A DNA stretch of 64,000 nt, taken from positions 24,964 to 88,963 of the forward strand of contig JACCGJ010019459.1 of the NCBI GenBank assembly GCA_013407085.1, in the 5' to 3' direction. This stretch comes from Atriophallophorus winterbourni. Its lineage: Eukaryota > Platyhelminthes > Trematoda > Plagiorchiida > Microphallidae. Position numbers and translations under genes: made by a program. The notes below the pieces were generated by a model. The model was not told where the DNA came from. It made no database searches and was given only the letters and a program-made list of their open reading frames with translations. The first letter of the stretch is position 1, and every line of letters begins with the position of its first letter. This document shows, piece by piece, positions 32,396 through 46,064 of the stretch.

Positions 32396-34090
32396 GTGAA
32401 AATTGATTCCCGTCGAGAGTGAGGTCTTAAGTATCAGCAGACCAATGAATGATTAGATATTGAGAAGTTATTTGGTTCATATTTTTGGTGAATTTGTTGT
32501 TACTATTGTGAGATTTTCACGTAGAATAATCAGTAGTACGGCAATCTCGTCTTTGACTTCTGTCGATATACTAACAAGGCAAACGAGTTAGCAGTTTTTC
32601 TGCGCTCACCTTCTATTCAAAGAACCTCAGATTCACAAGGCTCACTGAACCTGATCCTACTGTTTTCAGTTGAGGGAGTCAAACATTCAGAAATCGGTTG
32701 TGGATTGTAGGTGCGGGAATGTGAGAACAAAAATACAAATCTTAGATACAGTTTCACCGATCTAAATATTTTGATCACCAAAGACGGTGTTCCCTATGGC
32801 ACATGTATATGGTTATCTAGAAAGTGATAATTTAATTGTGTTCGACGCTATCCTTGAATATGCAATCTGACTAGAGCGATAAAATCCGACTCACAAACCG
32901 AAACGAGTTAAACAATATTGAAGCGCTAATCACAAAGCGGGCATATCGAAAGCAGCTTTTCCAACGACTTGGGCTGAATGTGGACACCTTTCGTCCATTT
33001 ATCCTAATATATTTTAGTGTAGAGGAGGCTTGACTTATAGTTTACTGCCTATGTTTAGACACTTCCGATCTGATTACCTTCATCACGTCATCGAAAATAG
33101 ACACATTTGTAATAAAGTTGACATGTAACTCATTTCAGATTTAGAGAGCTAATCTTATTCGTTGTTCATGTTATGATGAAGACGTGATGCGCTTAAATGC
33201 TTAGAATTCTGAGTTCGTTGATGTCTGGATTTGGTAGCCTACGTTTCTGTTCCGAATATTAATTTCCATACTTTACACGCATTATTTACACCTTCTCGGC
33301 TATTTTCTGATTGCTGACAACACGAGATTTGGAATATTCTCAGATAGAGTAGATAGTTAAAAGAATGTTTACTTCTGCAACAGTGAGAATAACGTTCATC
33401 AACAAGCCGATCTTCAGACAACATCTTAAAGACTAATTACCTCGTCATGCACACCCAATGTGCATTTACAAATTTACCTGGTCCTGTGCTGCGGGATAAA
33501 TTAGCCGCACGCGGAAAGCGGAAAAAAGTATATGTGAACACCATCGAAGTGGGTTAAACAAAGTTTGTTCTAAGCAGGTGAACATTACAATCCTAGCCCA
33601 CCTGAGCGACACGTGCCACTGGGTAAAGCCAGATTATGCGGCCCTTGTCGTTAACATAGTTCCCAAAAAGTGTCACGAAGACGTTGCTGGCGAATTTTGA
33701 AAACACCTGAAGCAATCACGATCAAAATATATCGACTAATTCAGACGGTTAGTTCGCGATCTCTCATTGCTCGTCTAACACCGAAATAAATCGAATTGGC
33801 TTGAGCAATTAAACGCAACCTGATTTCTGTGTTTGTTTGAGGTTTGATATTTATCAGATTAATTTTTATGATATTATGCACGTATTGTAGAACTTGATGT
33901 GAAATATAAAACAAAATATCATTCGTTCTAATGATGTGTTTTATTGTCAGATGATGAGAGTTGCGCAATACCACGACAGTGTTTGTTTAGTCTGCCAGTA
34001 TAAAATGATCTAGTTTATCAGTGATGTGGGGCGGAGACTGGACCTTGAATCGGTGCGTTAGTTTGTGCTATTTATGACCCAGTAATGTAT
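32396..34090 (-). repeat. Segment Q, copy 2 (inverted)
   Basis: Inverted copy of 26692-28385; with it, it brackets R (28386-32395) as a long terminal inverted repeat. Confidence 0.92.
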
Positions 34091-36338
34091 AATGCAACGA
34101 CACCAACGTTGCAATCATGTGGCTACACATTTCTTGAAAGTTCGCCGATGTCATTCTATGCTTTTCGCCTCCGTTCTCTCTCCATCCAATCTCCATCATA
34201 TCATTTGGTTGGATGGAGAGACAACAGAGGCGAAGAACATAGTATGAAAACCAGCGAACTTTCAACTTTTGTTAATTCTTACATTCTACAACACATCATC
34301 TACGCATCCCCAGTACCTTTACGCGGCCTCTTGGAAAAGAATATTCTGTTAAACAGAGGAGGAATTAAGGTTATCTCAAGTGTGAGCTCTGTTTCCGCGG
34401 ATTTAACTATTGTCGATCGTCACTTCCGTGAATGCAGCTGACTGATTAAATATATTTCTTTTGATAGTGCAAAACCGCTGTGCAATACCCTTGTTGCCTG
34501 TAAATCCTTTTACTCCAACCAGAGTCAATATTTTATTCCTTATTCAAGAACAAATAAATTCAGGAACTCTCGTTGTTTACTTTACTCGGTACATCGATAA
34601 CCGTTCGATGGCTGTTTTCGAGTTAAAGATGTGCCCGACACTTTGATAGGTGATGTCGGTAGATCCTCTTCATTTTGCTAAACTCGCTTTCTAATTTTAT
34701 TCGCATGTCTGTCTAGACCTAAGTAACCTGAGAAAGAAACGAGTATGAAAATGCGCTTGTATCAGATGAATCGAAGGCCACCATAAAATCGAGCGAGATC
34801 GCTACACGGAGGGACTATAAGTGTGGCGATATTCTTGACCTTGCCGAAGTGCAACTATGTGATCGAATTATCGCTTACTGAGAAAACATTTCGGCTTGCT
34901 GTTCACAAATATATGAACGCCAAAGAAATAATGAAGCGAAGATTCTTTTATTGGTGGAGGTGAATCTTATTCATCTGTTGTTACAGCATGAGGTACGCAC
35001 ATTTTTTCTTGAAAGTTAGTAAAATTGTTGGTTCTTCTTCGCACTGTGAAATGTTTTCTCTTTGCCATAGTTGAACGGAAAAGATCACATAGTGTGCTTA
35101 GTTAGTACGGCTACCTTTCTTTATAAGGACCAGCTAACACAAATATTGAAATACACGCAATAGAAAACTTGATTTTGGTTCCGCTTAAGACGTAAAATGA
35201 ATCGGTCAGTGAGTATTACTCGTAATGTAACTCAACGGACCAACTACTGCTGCTCAGCTTGATAGGTAACTAAAATAGTTGCTCCGATTATCAGCTCAGA
35301 TTTTATACAAGTGTTCCAGAGTGTGGGAGAGTGTAGAATGCATCCACTTCATTCAGCGTTGATGTTTAACGGGAGATTGGTATCCATGTTTGATCATTGT
35401 TATGTGAACGTCATGTTTATCACTGCTGCATTTATGCCCAAATAAGTGCTACAATTAAATTGTGTGCTCTGCACTTGGGTGCAGAAAGCATTCACCAATA
35501 TCTCTACGCTGAACATTAAGAATGAGTGCACCACTGAGTTGTGGCTCCGTTATAGTCTAGGCGACTAAGTTGAACATTTGCATGCACAGCTAGATTAAAC
35601 ATACAATAACGCCTTGCGTGCCATCGAAGTGTAATACATTCATTGTAATAAATATTGTTGTTGCCATCCGTTTACCAATTTGTCGGAAAGAGGTGGCAAC
35701 AGCAATCAAATAACATTTTTGGAGTTTAGAAACTGGTGTGGGCAAATCGAGATAGTGGGATGAAACATATTGGTATTGATAGTATTCATGGTTAAAACTG
35801 AGGGTTCTGTATGTGATCTCAAGTATATACTCATGCACGCTTCGCCTAAATAAGCATAATTGTCCTGTGAGTTGCGCAGAAATTGCCTGTTGCAAAGGTT
35901 TGGTGCAGCTTATTCTCTTACCGTTAAGGCCTCATACAATCATGCGAGTAGCAAATATCGATAGACTATGAATATAATAAGAGGGCTGAAGCACCTTTTT
36001 GACGGCCGCCCGTAACATTGGACGCTGAACTGTGAGTTAAACAGTGCTCAGTGTGGTTTACAAGAAAAAAACATTTACGAGCGGACCCGATATATACAGC
36101 GGGTAGAGCATTCTCATTTATCCAGCACTACGGCCAATAAACAATTTAATCGGATTTATTTATAATTCTCCCAGCGGCATGCGGGCTAGGGCACTACCAG
36201 GACACCTCTGCCTAATCACAAGACAAATTAGGCTCCTCGACCAAACCATTAAGCCTACAAGACACTGGTTTGTAAATGTGTTCGTCTGTTCTCTATCTCT
36301 CGGACTTAATATTATAATTGGCATTTTGTTCGCCCAGT
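34091..36338 (+). repeat. Segment P, copy 2 (palindrome spacer)
   Basis: Plus-strand copy of P lying between the two inverted arms. It begins AATGCAACGACACC and ends CGCCCAGT right before segment Q. Confidence 0.9.
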
Positions 36339-38033
36339 ATACATTACTGGGTCACAAATAGCACAAACTAACGCACCGATTCAAGGTCCAGTCTCCGCCC
36401 CACATCACTGATAAACTAGATCATTTTGTACTGGCAAACTAAACAAACACTGTCGTGGTATTGCGCAACTCTCATCATCTGACAATAAAACACATCATTA
36501 GAACGAATGATATTTTGTTTTATATTTCACATCAAGTTCTACAATACGTGCATAATATCATAAAAGTTAATCTGATAAATATCAAACCTCAAACAAACAC
36601 AGAAATCAGGTTGCGTTTAATTGCTCAAGCCAATTCGATTTATTTCGGTGTTAGACAAGCAATGAGAGATCGCGAACTAACCGTCTGAATTAGTCGATAT
36701 ATTTTGATCGTGATTGCTTCAGGTGTTTTCAAAATTCGCCAGCAACGTCTTCGTGACACTTTTTGGGAACTATGTTAACGACAAGGGCCGCATAATCTGG
36801 CTTTACCCAGTGGCACGTGTCGCTCAGGTGGGCTAGGATTGTAATGTTCACCTGCTTAGAACAAACTTTGTTTAACCCACTTCGATGGTGTTCACATATA
36901 CTTTTTTCCGCTTTCCGCGTGCGGCTAATTTATCCCGCAGCACAGGACCAGGTAAATTTGTAAATGCACATTGGGTGTGCATGACGAGGTAATTAGTCTT
37001 TAAGATGTTGTCTGAAGATCGGCTTGTTGATGAACGTTATTCTCACTGTTGCAGAAGTAAACATTCTTTTAACTATCTACTCTATCTGAGAATATTCCAA
37101 ATCTCGTGTTGTCAGCAATCAGAAAATAGCCGAGAAGGTGTAAATAATGCGTGTAAAGTATGGAAATTAATATTCGGAACAGAAACGTAGGCTACCAAAT
37201 CCAGACATCAACGAACTCAGAATTCTAAGCATTTAAGCGCATCACGTCTTCATCATAACATGAACAACGAATAAGATTAGCTCTCTAAATCTGAAATGAG
37301 TTACATGTCAACTTTATTACAAATGTGTCTATTTTCGATGACGTGATGAAGGTAATCAGATCGGAAGTGTCTAAACATAGGCAGTAAACTATAAGTCAAG
37401 CCTCCTCTACACTAAAATATATTAGGATAAATGGACGAAAGGTGTCCACATTCAGCCCAAGTCGTTGGAAAAGCTGCTTTCGATATGCCCGCTTTGTGAT
37501 TAGCGCTTCAATATTGTTTAACTCGTTTCGGTTTGTGAGTCGGATTTTATCGCTCTAGTCAGATTGCATATTCAAGGATAGCGTCGAACACAATTAAATT
37601 ATCACTTTCTAGATAACCATATACATGTGCCATAGGGAACACCGTCTTTGGTGATCAAAATATTTAGATCGGTGAAACTGTATCTAAGATTTGTATTTTT
37701 GTTCTCACATTCCCGCACCTACAATCCACAACCGATTTCTGAATGTTTGACTCCCTCAACTGAAAACAGTAGGATCAGGTTCAGTGAGCCTTGTGAATCT
37801 GAGGTTCTTTGAATAGAAGGTGAGCGCAGAAAAACTGCTAACTCGTTTGCCTTGTTAGTATATCGACAGAAGTCAAAGACGAGATTGCCGTACTACTGAT
37901 TATTCTACGTGAAAATCTCACAATAGTAACAACAAATTCACCAAAAATATGAACCAAATAACTTCTCAATATCTAATCATTCATTGGTCTGCTGATACTT
38001 AAGACCTCACTCTCGACGGGAATCAATTTTCAC
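36339..38033 (+). repeat. Segment Q, copy 3
   Basis: Direct copy of 26692-28385. Its mirror image about the palindrome centre is 32396-34090. Confidence 0.92.
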
Positions 38034-38586
38034 TAGCTGTTCCTTTGATTTCGGTATGCCGTTGAAAGGGAGCATTTCCTGCATGTGTAACAGCTAGTTC
38101 TCCATATTGAACTGACCAGGATAACATCTGAACACACCAATGCGGCGGACTCTCCATGCCACCTCATGCTCCAAGATCTCACGACGATGTCTCGAATATC
38201 AGAGGCGTAAATAAATCAGTTGTGATTAGCGATGAGACAAAAATGCTGAAGGTCGACGTGGCTGCCCTTCAACAGCCGCTTACATAACACTAGTACGCAC
38301 GATGTTCAATGATTATGAGATGATGTATTCATACTTAGCCCGTGGCGAGTTTAGACGTTGATCAAGCGTTGATAGTTAGTACATAATTGAGTTAAATATA
38401 TTCCGAAGTTATCGGAAAACAATTGTTGAAAAATTTCAGTCGAATTAGACCACAGCGGCATATTTGAAAGAGTCGTTACGTTTTATTCAAGGAATAAAAC
38501 ATTTTTTTCTTCCTAAATCCCAGAAAGTTGACGTACTTAAATGGAGATGATGTGCAATACCATCAACAAATGTTGTTAGAATTAAT

Positions 38587-39165
38587 GTGAAAACATCTTT
38601 TGAGATAGTAAATAACACGACCAAGTTCCTACCGGCTGTATCTATTCAGGCTTCAGCAGCCCCGGAAGTGTATAATACGAATCTACTCGACAAGCTACGC
38701 TTGATTGCCTCGAGATATCATACCAGAATCTTGATCATGGGAGACTTTAATCTGCCTAACTTGCTGAAGACGAACAAAATTTCTCAGACCTCCACTGCTG
38801 CCATCTTCCAGCAGCTGTTTGACGAAATTCCCTTGTATAATCACGTTGAAAGCAATACAAGATATAGAGGGAGAGATATGCCTTCAATGCTCGATCTTAT
38901 CTTGACAACTAAAGAGGACTCCGTCGAAAACATTACATACGATTGTCCGCTAGGTTTGAGCGACCATTTGGTCTTGAATTTAGACTACCTATGTCGAGCA
39001 GAGCGAACAAACGATACAACAAAAATAATCCGAAAGGTATGCCTATCTAAATTATCAAACGCCCTAAGTTTGATTAACGATTGGCAAATTGAAGGCATAG
39101 GAGTAAAAGAGCAGTGGTGTTGCATTTTGACCAACTTGTGCAATCAGTATGAATTCCGTTGTTGA
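38587..39165 (+). pseudogene. CR1 endonuclease fragment, copy in R'
   Basis: Mirror copy of 31264-31842, identical in 191 of 192 residues (H to Q at residue 67). The same interpretation applies. Confidence 0.85.
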
Positions 39166-39989
39166 AGATCAAATCATCTAATCGGACTTGAGTATGATTC
39201 AAAGTATTGAAGGGCAGCCACGTCGACCTTCAGCGTTTTTGTCTCATTGCTAATCACAACTGATTTTTTTACGCCTCTGATATTCGAGACATCGTCATGA
39301 GATCTTGGAGCATGAGGTGGCATGGAGTGTCCGCTGCATTGGTGTGTTCAGATGTTATCCAGGTCAGTTCAATATGGAGAACTAGCTGTTACACATGCAG
39401 CAAATGCTCCCTCTCAACGGCATACTGAAATCAAAGGAACAGCTAGGCTAATACGTTTAGACAACGATGCCGTCGCAGAAGTTGGCATGACGAAGTTGAA
39501 TGCAACTTCTGAACACCTAACGTCAAACCGGCTCAGGAGTTTTCTTCGAGGTTGACTTCTGGAGCATCTTCCATGATTGGATGTAAACACAAGCAGTGGG
39601 GGTTTGAGATAAGTGTTTTCTTTCCCTTAGGTGGACCGCCTTCATGGACATACTAGATCGAACTACCAGAATCAAACTGGTTTTGAGTCGCAGGTCACCC
39701 GCCTTCTACTCTTTTCCTGTCAGCAGAAGCAGTATCGCGAGTCGCACAGGACCACGCGTGCAGGCCAGGAGCTGGAAGGGGTTGTCAGAGGCTATATGCG
39801 ACACGCGCCATTAGAGCATTTTGGGAAATAGGAGCTTATCCTAAAAACCGCTCCTGCCGTGAATCTTGGAACGTGGTATGTCCGGTCAAATCTTTCATAA
39901 TTTCACGATGAATTACAAGATATCAGAGACATTCAAATGCCTGGTGTAATTACTGGCCTGTTTTGAAACTGCCGTGTGATATACGTAGC

Positions 39990-40573
39990 TACCGATCATC
40001 ATCATCAATCATCAAAGACAGCAATACACCGGTAGCACGTACCGAATGCTTAACTGCCATACAACCATGAAAAAGTAAAATCCTAAAAGATAGGGAAGGG
40101 TGGGACTTAAATTGCTACGGCTTCTATAGAAGAGTAAGCACAAACAAACTGGGATGAGGTGCCTACACCTCGAATATAACATGCATTCAAACAAGTTTCG
40201 TGAACGAGTAGAGCAACATCAGCACGGCAGCTTCCTTGCGGCTTTCACTGTCATGCATCATAACAAGCTTTTCTCGTCACTCCGCTTGGCAACATACAAG
40301 GTTATGCAAACACTCCAAGAAGATGCTTAGTGCAAGACCGCCATTGAACACGGTTTCGGGACATATCCTGAAACGTAACTAACCATTGCGATATATGACC
40401 GCGGGGACACCAGCCTGGAAGACGCGCTGCGCCTACTTTGGAAAGGTTACTAGTAAGAATTTTTAGCTGCCTATGCCATGTGACGGTTTGGCCACCCCGA
40501 GATTTACGCCAATCAGGATGTGGCGTCGCAAAAAGAATTTGTTTCGGAAGTCGGTGGTCCGGCATCACTGATA
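39990..40573 (-). mobile_element. RTE-like LINE C-terminal end, copy in R'
   Basis: Mirror of 29856-30440; the C-terminal protein block is identical. Confidence 0.85.
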
Positions 40574-40950
40574 TTTAAAAACGTAAACGATTACAGTATT
40601 TGAAAATATTCGAAACCGATCGGGAGTCCATAATCATGTAAATAAGGTTTGCAATGGATCGGTTATAGTAGGTTTTTGGTAACGTTTCGCTTCTGAACAC
40701 AGAAGCTTTGTCAGACCAAGGGTGTCGTTCGAACAGTGATCAGGTTTAAATGGCATTCTCTTGACTAATCCTTGATTCTCTAAGCTAGACAGGGGAGATC
40801 AAGATAATTGATCACACATCCTAATTGCTGTGTTCATCCCTAATTATTTATTAATTGCACAGGTGAGCGTCTGCTGACACACTGCTTAAGTAACCATGTG
40901 TTTATTAGGTGTGATGTTCGTTAATCCTTATCCGCTGCAAAACCGAACGT
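40574..40950 (-). mobile_element. PLE non-coding end, copy in R'
   Basis: Mirror of 29481-29855, including the hammerhead with the same G8 change (complement of 40676-40719). Confidence 0.8.
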
Positions 40951-41621
40951 TACATTACACTTCCTTTGAAAAATATACATAAACTGACTATCCTCAACTG
41001 ATTCGAGCTGGCCCTTTTGAAAAATCTTACTTAAATAGCACAAACAACGTCTACGAAATGTTTGGGTAAACCGGACAAATGGACATGGACAATGCATTTA
41101 AGAAATTTGCACGCATTTTAGTTTTTGACCATAACGCATTTCAAACAAATAAGCGGTACAAAGTCACTATGAAACCTCTATTACACGTATGATATCACCT
41201 AGAAAATATTCTAGTCATGCGCTTTAACATGAATAGCGTAACCAGCATAAACTAGATCAAACTCTTATTGTCAACATATTTATTTTGTCAAACACTAAAT
41301 TTGTTCCACCCCAATTTAAAAATAAGCAAGATATCTAAGGAAAAATAATAAAAACATGTGAACATGGAATTTTCTACATTTGTGAAGTGCTCAAGAACCC
41401 GGTAATTTAAGCAAAAGAACTGTATTAATCAAATTCAATCAAAGCAGGTTACTGCATTTTGAGCAAAAATATTGGAGAAAAAGTTCAAGGAAGCAATAAA
41501 ATTGAAAATGAAACGTTGCCAGAAGCGAAAAATAAATTTGGAAACGCAAGAATGGTAGTTTCAATCAGCAAAAAATTCACTTGGCTTTTTCATCAAATTT
41601 CGTTGCACGCGTGAGGGTTAC

Positions 41622-41966
41622 TCAGTAAATTATGGTGTGCACGTAAGAATCATCTTTACGTATGCCCCAATCAGCAAGACGATCTGTATCGCGGGCCAAA
41701 GCATCATCCAAAACACGAAAGTGAAGTTTGTCAGGGGATATTTGCCAAGCGACGGAAACAACTTTTTTCAGTTCTGCGAAGTCAGCGCTCCGGCTTACTT
41801 TGACCCGCGTGGCATAATCGCGTTCCGTGTAAACGAACACCTGCATCAGTTTATTATCGATTTCACTCGTATGTTTATCTTCAACGTTGGTTGGATATGC
41901 GATTGCCGCGGCAAAGGTGATCAGCACATATACGCATATGCTCCATTCCATTTTGCAATATTTCAT
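41622..41966 (-). CDS. Secreted protein with a ubiquitin-like domain, copy 2
   Basis: Encodes exactly the same 114 residues as 28463-28807, on the other strand and at the mirror position. Signal peptide, ubiquitin-like residues 41-114 and the loss of the diglycine tail are as described there. The TATA box is kept. In the 5' leader a few bases differ between copies while the coding sequence gives no amino-acid change, so both are candidates for expression. Confidence 0.8.
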   Translation of the reverse strand: MKYCKMEWSICVYVLITFAAAIAYPTNVEDKHTSEIDNKLMQVFVYTERDYATRVKVSRSADFAELKKVVSVAWQISPDKLHFRVLDDALARDTDRLADWGIRKDDSYVHTIIY

Positions 41967-42024
41967 TTGCGTCTTGAAAACGTTATTTCAGAGAGATCAC
42001 GAACACATTCCATTCAATGTTTTG

Positions 42025-42032
42025 CTTTTATA
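42025..42032 (-). promoter_or_regulatory. TATA box of the secreted ubiquitin-like gene, copy 2
   Basis: Complement of CTTTTATA, the mirror of 28397-28404. Confidence 0.6.
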
Positions 42033-42043
42033 CATCAGCGCAA

Positions 42044-43738
42044 GTGAAAATTGATTCCCGTCGCAAGTGAGGTCATTAGTATAAGTAGACCAATGAATGA
42101 TTAGATATTGAGAAGTTATTTGGTTCATATTTTTGGTGAATTTGTTGTTACTATTGTGAGATTTTCACGTAGAATAATCAGTAGTACGGCAATCTCGTCT
42201 TTGACTTCTGTCGATATACTAACAAGGCAAACGAGTTAGCAGTTTTTCTGCGCTCACCTTTTATTCAAAGAACCTCAGATTCACAAGGCTCACTGAACCT
42301 GATCCTACTGTTTTCAGTTGAGGGAGTCAAACATTCAGAAATCGGTTGTGGATTGTAGGTGCGGGAATGTGAGAACAAAAATACAAATCTCAGATACAGT
42401 TTCACCGATCTAAATATTTTGATCACCAAAGACGGTGTCCCCTATGGCACATGTATATGGTTATCTGAAAAGTGATAATTTAATTGTGTTCGACGCTATC
42501 CTTGTATACGCAATCCGACTAGAGCGATAAAATCCGACTCACAAACCGAAACGAGTTAAACAATATTAAAGCGCTAATCACAAAGCGGGCATATCGAAAG
42601 CAGCTTTTCCAACGACGTGGGCTGAATGTGGACACCTTTCGTCCATTTATCCTAATATATTTTAGTGTAGAGGAGGCTTGACTTATTGTTTACTGCCTAT
42701 GTTTAGACACTTCCGATCTGATTACCTTCATCACGTCATCGAAAATAGACACATTTGTAATAAAGTTGACATGTAACTCATTCCAGATTTAGAGAGCTAA
42801 TCTTATTCGTTGTTCATATTATGATGAAGACGTGATGCGCTTAAATGCTTAGTATTCTGAGCTCGTTGATGTCTGGATTTGGTAGCCTACGTTTCTGTTC
42901 CGAATATTAATTTCCATACTTTACACGCATTATTTACACCTTCTCGGCTATTTTCTGATTGCTGACAACACGAGATTTGGAATATTCTCAGATAGAGTAG
43001 ATAGTTAACAGAATGTTTACTTCTGGAACAGTGAGAATAACGTTCATCAACAAGCCGATCTTCAGACAACATCTTAAAGACTAATTACCTCGTCATGCAC
43101 ACCCAATGTGCATTTACAAATTTACCTGGTCCTGTGCTGCGGGATAAATTAGCCGCACGCGGAAAGCGGAAAAAAGTATATGTGAACACCATCGAAGTGG
43201 GTTAAACAAAGTTTGTTCTAAGCAGGTGAACATTACAATCCTAGCCCACCTGAGCGACACGTGCCACTGGGTAAAGCCAGATTATGCGGCCCTTGTCGTT
43301 AACATAGTTCCCAAAAAGTGTCACGAAGACGTTGCTGGCGAATTTTGAAAACACCTGAAGCAATCACGATCAAAATATATCGACTAATTCAGACGGTTAG
43401 TTCGCGATCTCTCATTGCTTGTCTAACACCGAAATAAATCGAATTGGCTTGAGGAATTAAACGTACCCTAATTTCTGTGTTTGTTTGAGGTTTGATATTT
43501 ATCAGATTAATTTTTATGATATTATGCACGTATTGTAGAACTTGATGTGAAATATAAAACAAAATATCATTCGTTCTAATGATGTGTTTTATTGTCAGAT
43601 GATGAGAGTTGCGCAATACCACGACAGTGTTTGTTTAGTCTGCCAGTACAAAATGATCTAGTTTATCAGTGATGTGGGGCGGAGACTGGACCTTGAATCG
43701 GTGCGTTAGTTTGTGCTATTTGTGACCCAGTAATGTAT
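42044..43738 (-). repeat. Segment Q, copy 4 (inverted)
   Basis: Inverted copy closing the second 7.4-kb Q-R'-Q' unit. It holds a few private substitutions. Confidence 0.92.
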
Positions 43739-46064
43739 ACTGGGCGAACAAAATGTCAATTATAATATTAAGTCCGAGAGACAGAGAACAGACGAACACA
43801 TTTACAAACCAGTGTCTTGTAGGCTTAATGGTTTGGTCGAGGAGCCTAATTTGTCTTGTGATTAGGCAGAGGTGTCCTGGTAGTGCCCTAGCCCGCATGC
43901 CACTGGGAGAATTATAAATAAATCCGATTAAATTGTGTATTGGCCGTAGTGCTGGATAAATGAGAATGCTCTACCCGCTGTATATATCGGGTCCGCTCGT
44001 AAATGTTTTTTTCTGGTAAACCACACTGAGCACTGTTTAACTCACATTTCAGCGTCCAATTTTACGGGCTGCCGTCAAAAAGGTGCTTCAGCCCTCTTAT
44101 TATATTCATAGTCTATCGATATTTGCTACTCGCATGATTGTATGAGGCCTTAACGGTAAGAGAATAAGCTGCACCAAACCTTTGCAACAGGCAATTTCTG
44201 CGCAACTCACAGGACAATTATGCTTATTTAGGCGAAGCGTGCATGAGTATATACTTGAGATCACATACAGAACCCTCAGTTTTAACCATGAATACTATCA
44301 ATACCAATATGTTTCATCCCACTATCTCGATTTGCCCACACCAGTTTCTAAACTCCAAAAATGTTATTTGATTGCTGTTGCCACCTCTTCTCCGACAAAT
44401 TGGTAAACGGATGGCAACAAAAATATTTATTACAATGAATGTATTACACTTCGATGGCACGCAAGGCGTTATTGTATGTTTAATCTAGCTGTGCATGCAA
44501 ATGTTCAACTTGGTCGCCTAGACTATAACGGAGCCACAACTCAGTGGTGCACTCATTCTTAATGTTCAGCGTAGAGATAATGGTGAATGCTTTCTGCACC
44601 CAAGTGCAGAACACACATAATTTAATTGTAGCACTTATTTGGGCATGAATGCAGCAGTGATAAACATGACGTTCACATAACAATGATCAAACATGGATAC
44701 CAATCTCCCGTTAAACATCAACGCTAAATGAAGTGGATGCATTCTACACTCTCCCACACTCTGGAACACTTGTATAAAATCTGAGCTGATAATCGGAGCA
44801 ACTATTTTAGTTACCTATCAAGCTGAGCAGCAGTAGTTGGTCCGTTGAGTTACATTACGAGTAATACTCACTGACCGATTCATTTTACGTCTTAAGCGGA
44901 ACCAAAATCAAGTTTTCTATTGCGTGTATTTCAATATTTGTGTTAGCTGGTCCTTATAAAGAAAGGTAGCCGTACTAACTAAGCACACTATGTGATCTTT
45001 TCCGTTCAACTATGGCAAAGAGAAAACATTTCACAGTGCGAAGAAGAACCAACAATTTTACTAACTTTCAAGAAAAAATGTGCGTACCTCATGCTGTAAC
45101 AACAGATGAATAAGATTCACCTCCACCAATAAAAGAATCTTCGCTTCATTATTTCTTTGGCGTTCATATATTTGTGAACAGCAAGCCGAAATCAAGGTTA
45201 TGCTTGTATGCCAACTGTTATATAGGGTTCGTAGAACGAACCACGATGTTCAGACACAGAATCACAAAGTGATTCTTGGTCAAAGCACTCAAGGCGCTTA
45301 TGGATGACCAAAGTAATGTGTTGCTCACATCCACATGTGCAAGGGATGGGGATGTGAGCAACACATTAGCAAGCCGAAATGTTTTCTCAGTAAGCGATAA
45401 TTCGATCACATAGTTGCACTTCGGCAAGGTCAAGAATATCGCCACACTTATAGTCCCTCCGTGTAGCGATCTCGCTCGATTTTATGGTGGCCTTCGATTC
45501 GGCTGATACAAGCGCATTTTCATACTCGTTTCTTTCTCAGGTTACTTAGGTCTAGACAGACATGCGAATAAAATTAGAAAGCGAGTTTAGCAAAATGAAG
45601 AGGATATACCGACATCACCTATCAAAGTGTCGGGCACATCTTTAACTCGAAAACAGCCATCGAACGGTTATCGATGTACCGAGTAAAGTAAACAACGAGA
45701 GTTCCTGAATTTATTTGTTCCTGAATAAGGAATAAAATATTGACTCTGGTTGGAGTAAAAGGATTTACAGGCAACAAGGGTATTGCACAGCGGTTTTGCA
45801 CTATCAAAAGAAATATATTCAATCAGTCAGCTGCATTCACGGAAGTGACGATCGACAATAGTTAAATCCGCGGAAACAGAGCTCACACTTGAGATAACTT
45901 TAATTCCTCCTCTGTTTAACAGAATATTCTTTTCCAAGAGGCCGCGTAAAGGTACTGGGGATGCGTAGATGATGTGTTGTAGAATGTAAGAATTAACAAA
46001 AGTTGAAAGTTCGCTGGTTTTCATACTATGTTCTTCGCCTCTGTTGTCTCTCCATACCACCAAA
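43739..46064 (-). repeat. Segment P, copy 3 (inverted)
   Basis: Inverted copy of P. It is interrupted by a short insertion at 45193-45367 that the other two copies lack. Confidence 0.9.
45193..45367. mobile_element. 175-bp insertion with 13-bp target-site duplication
   Basis: AGCAAGCCGAAAT occurs at 45180-45192 and again at 45368-45380. The other two P copies have it once (complement near 25243 and 34893). The insert has a terminal hairpin, AATGTGTTGCTCACATCC facing GGATGTGAGCAACACATT. No tRNA boxes or coding frame. SINE- or MITE-like, family unknown. Confidence 0.8.

Larger units (their letters stand above)
22786..34090 (+). repeat. Left arm of the 24.6-kb nested palindrome (segments O P Q R Q')
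   Basis: Position x here corresponds to the complement of about 70429 minus x in 36339-47363 across most of the length (checked at 26692, 28463, 29861, 30598 and 31264). Pairing stops at GATAACTGCC (22786), whose partner ends at 47363. Near the outer end the sum falls to about 70149 because of indels, including a block of about 0.4-0.5 kb near 24062-24535 not matched on the right. Confidence 0.93.
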
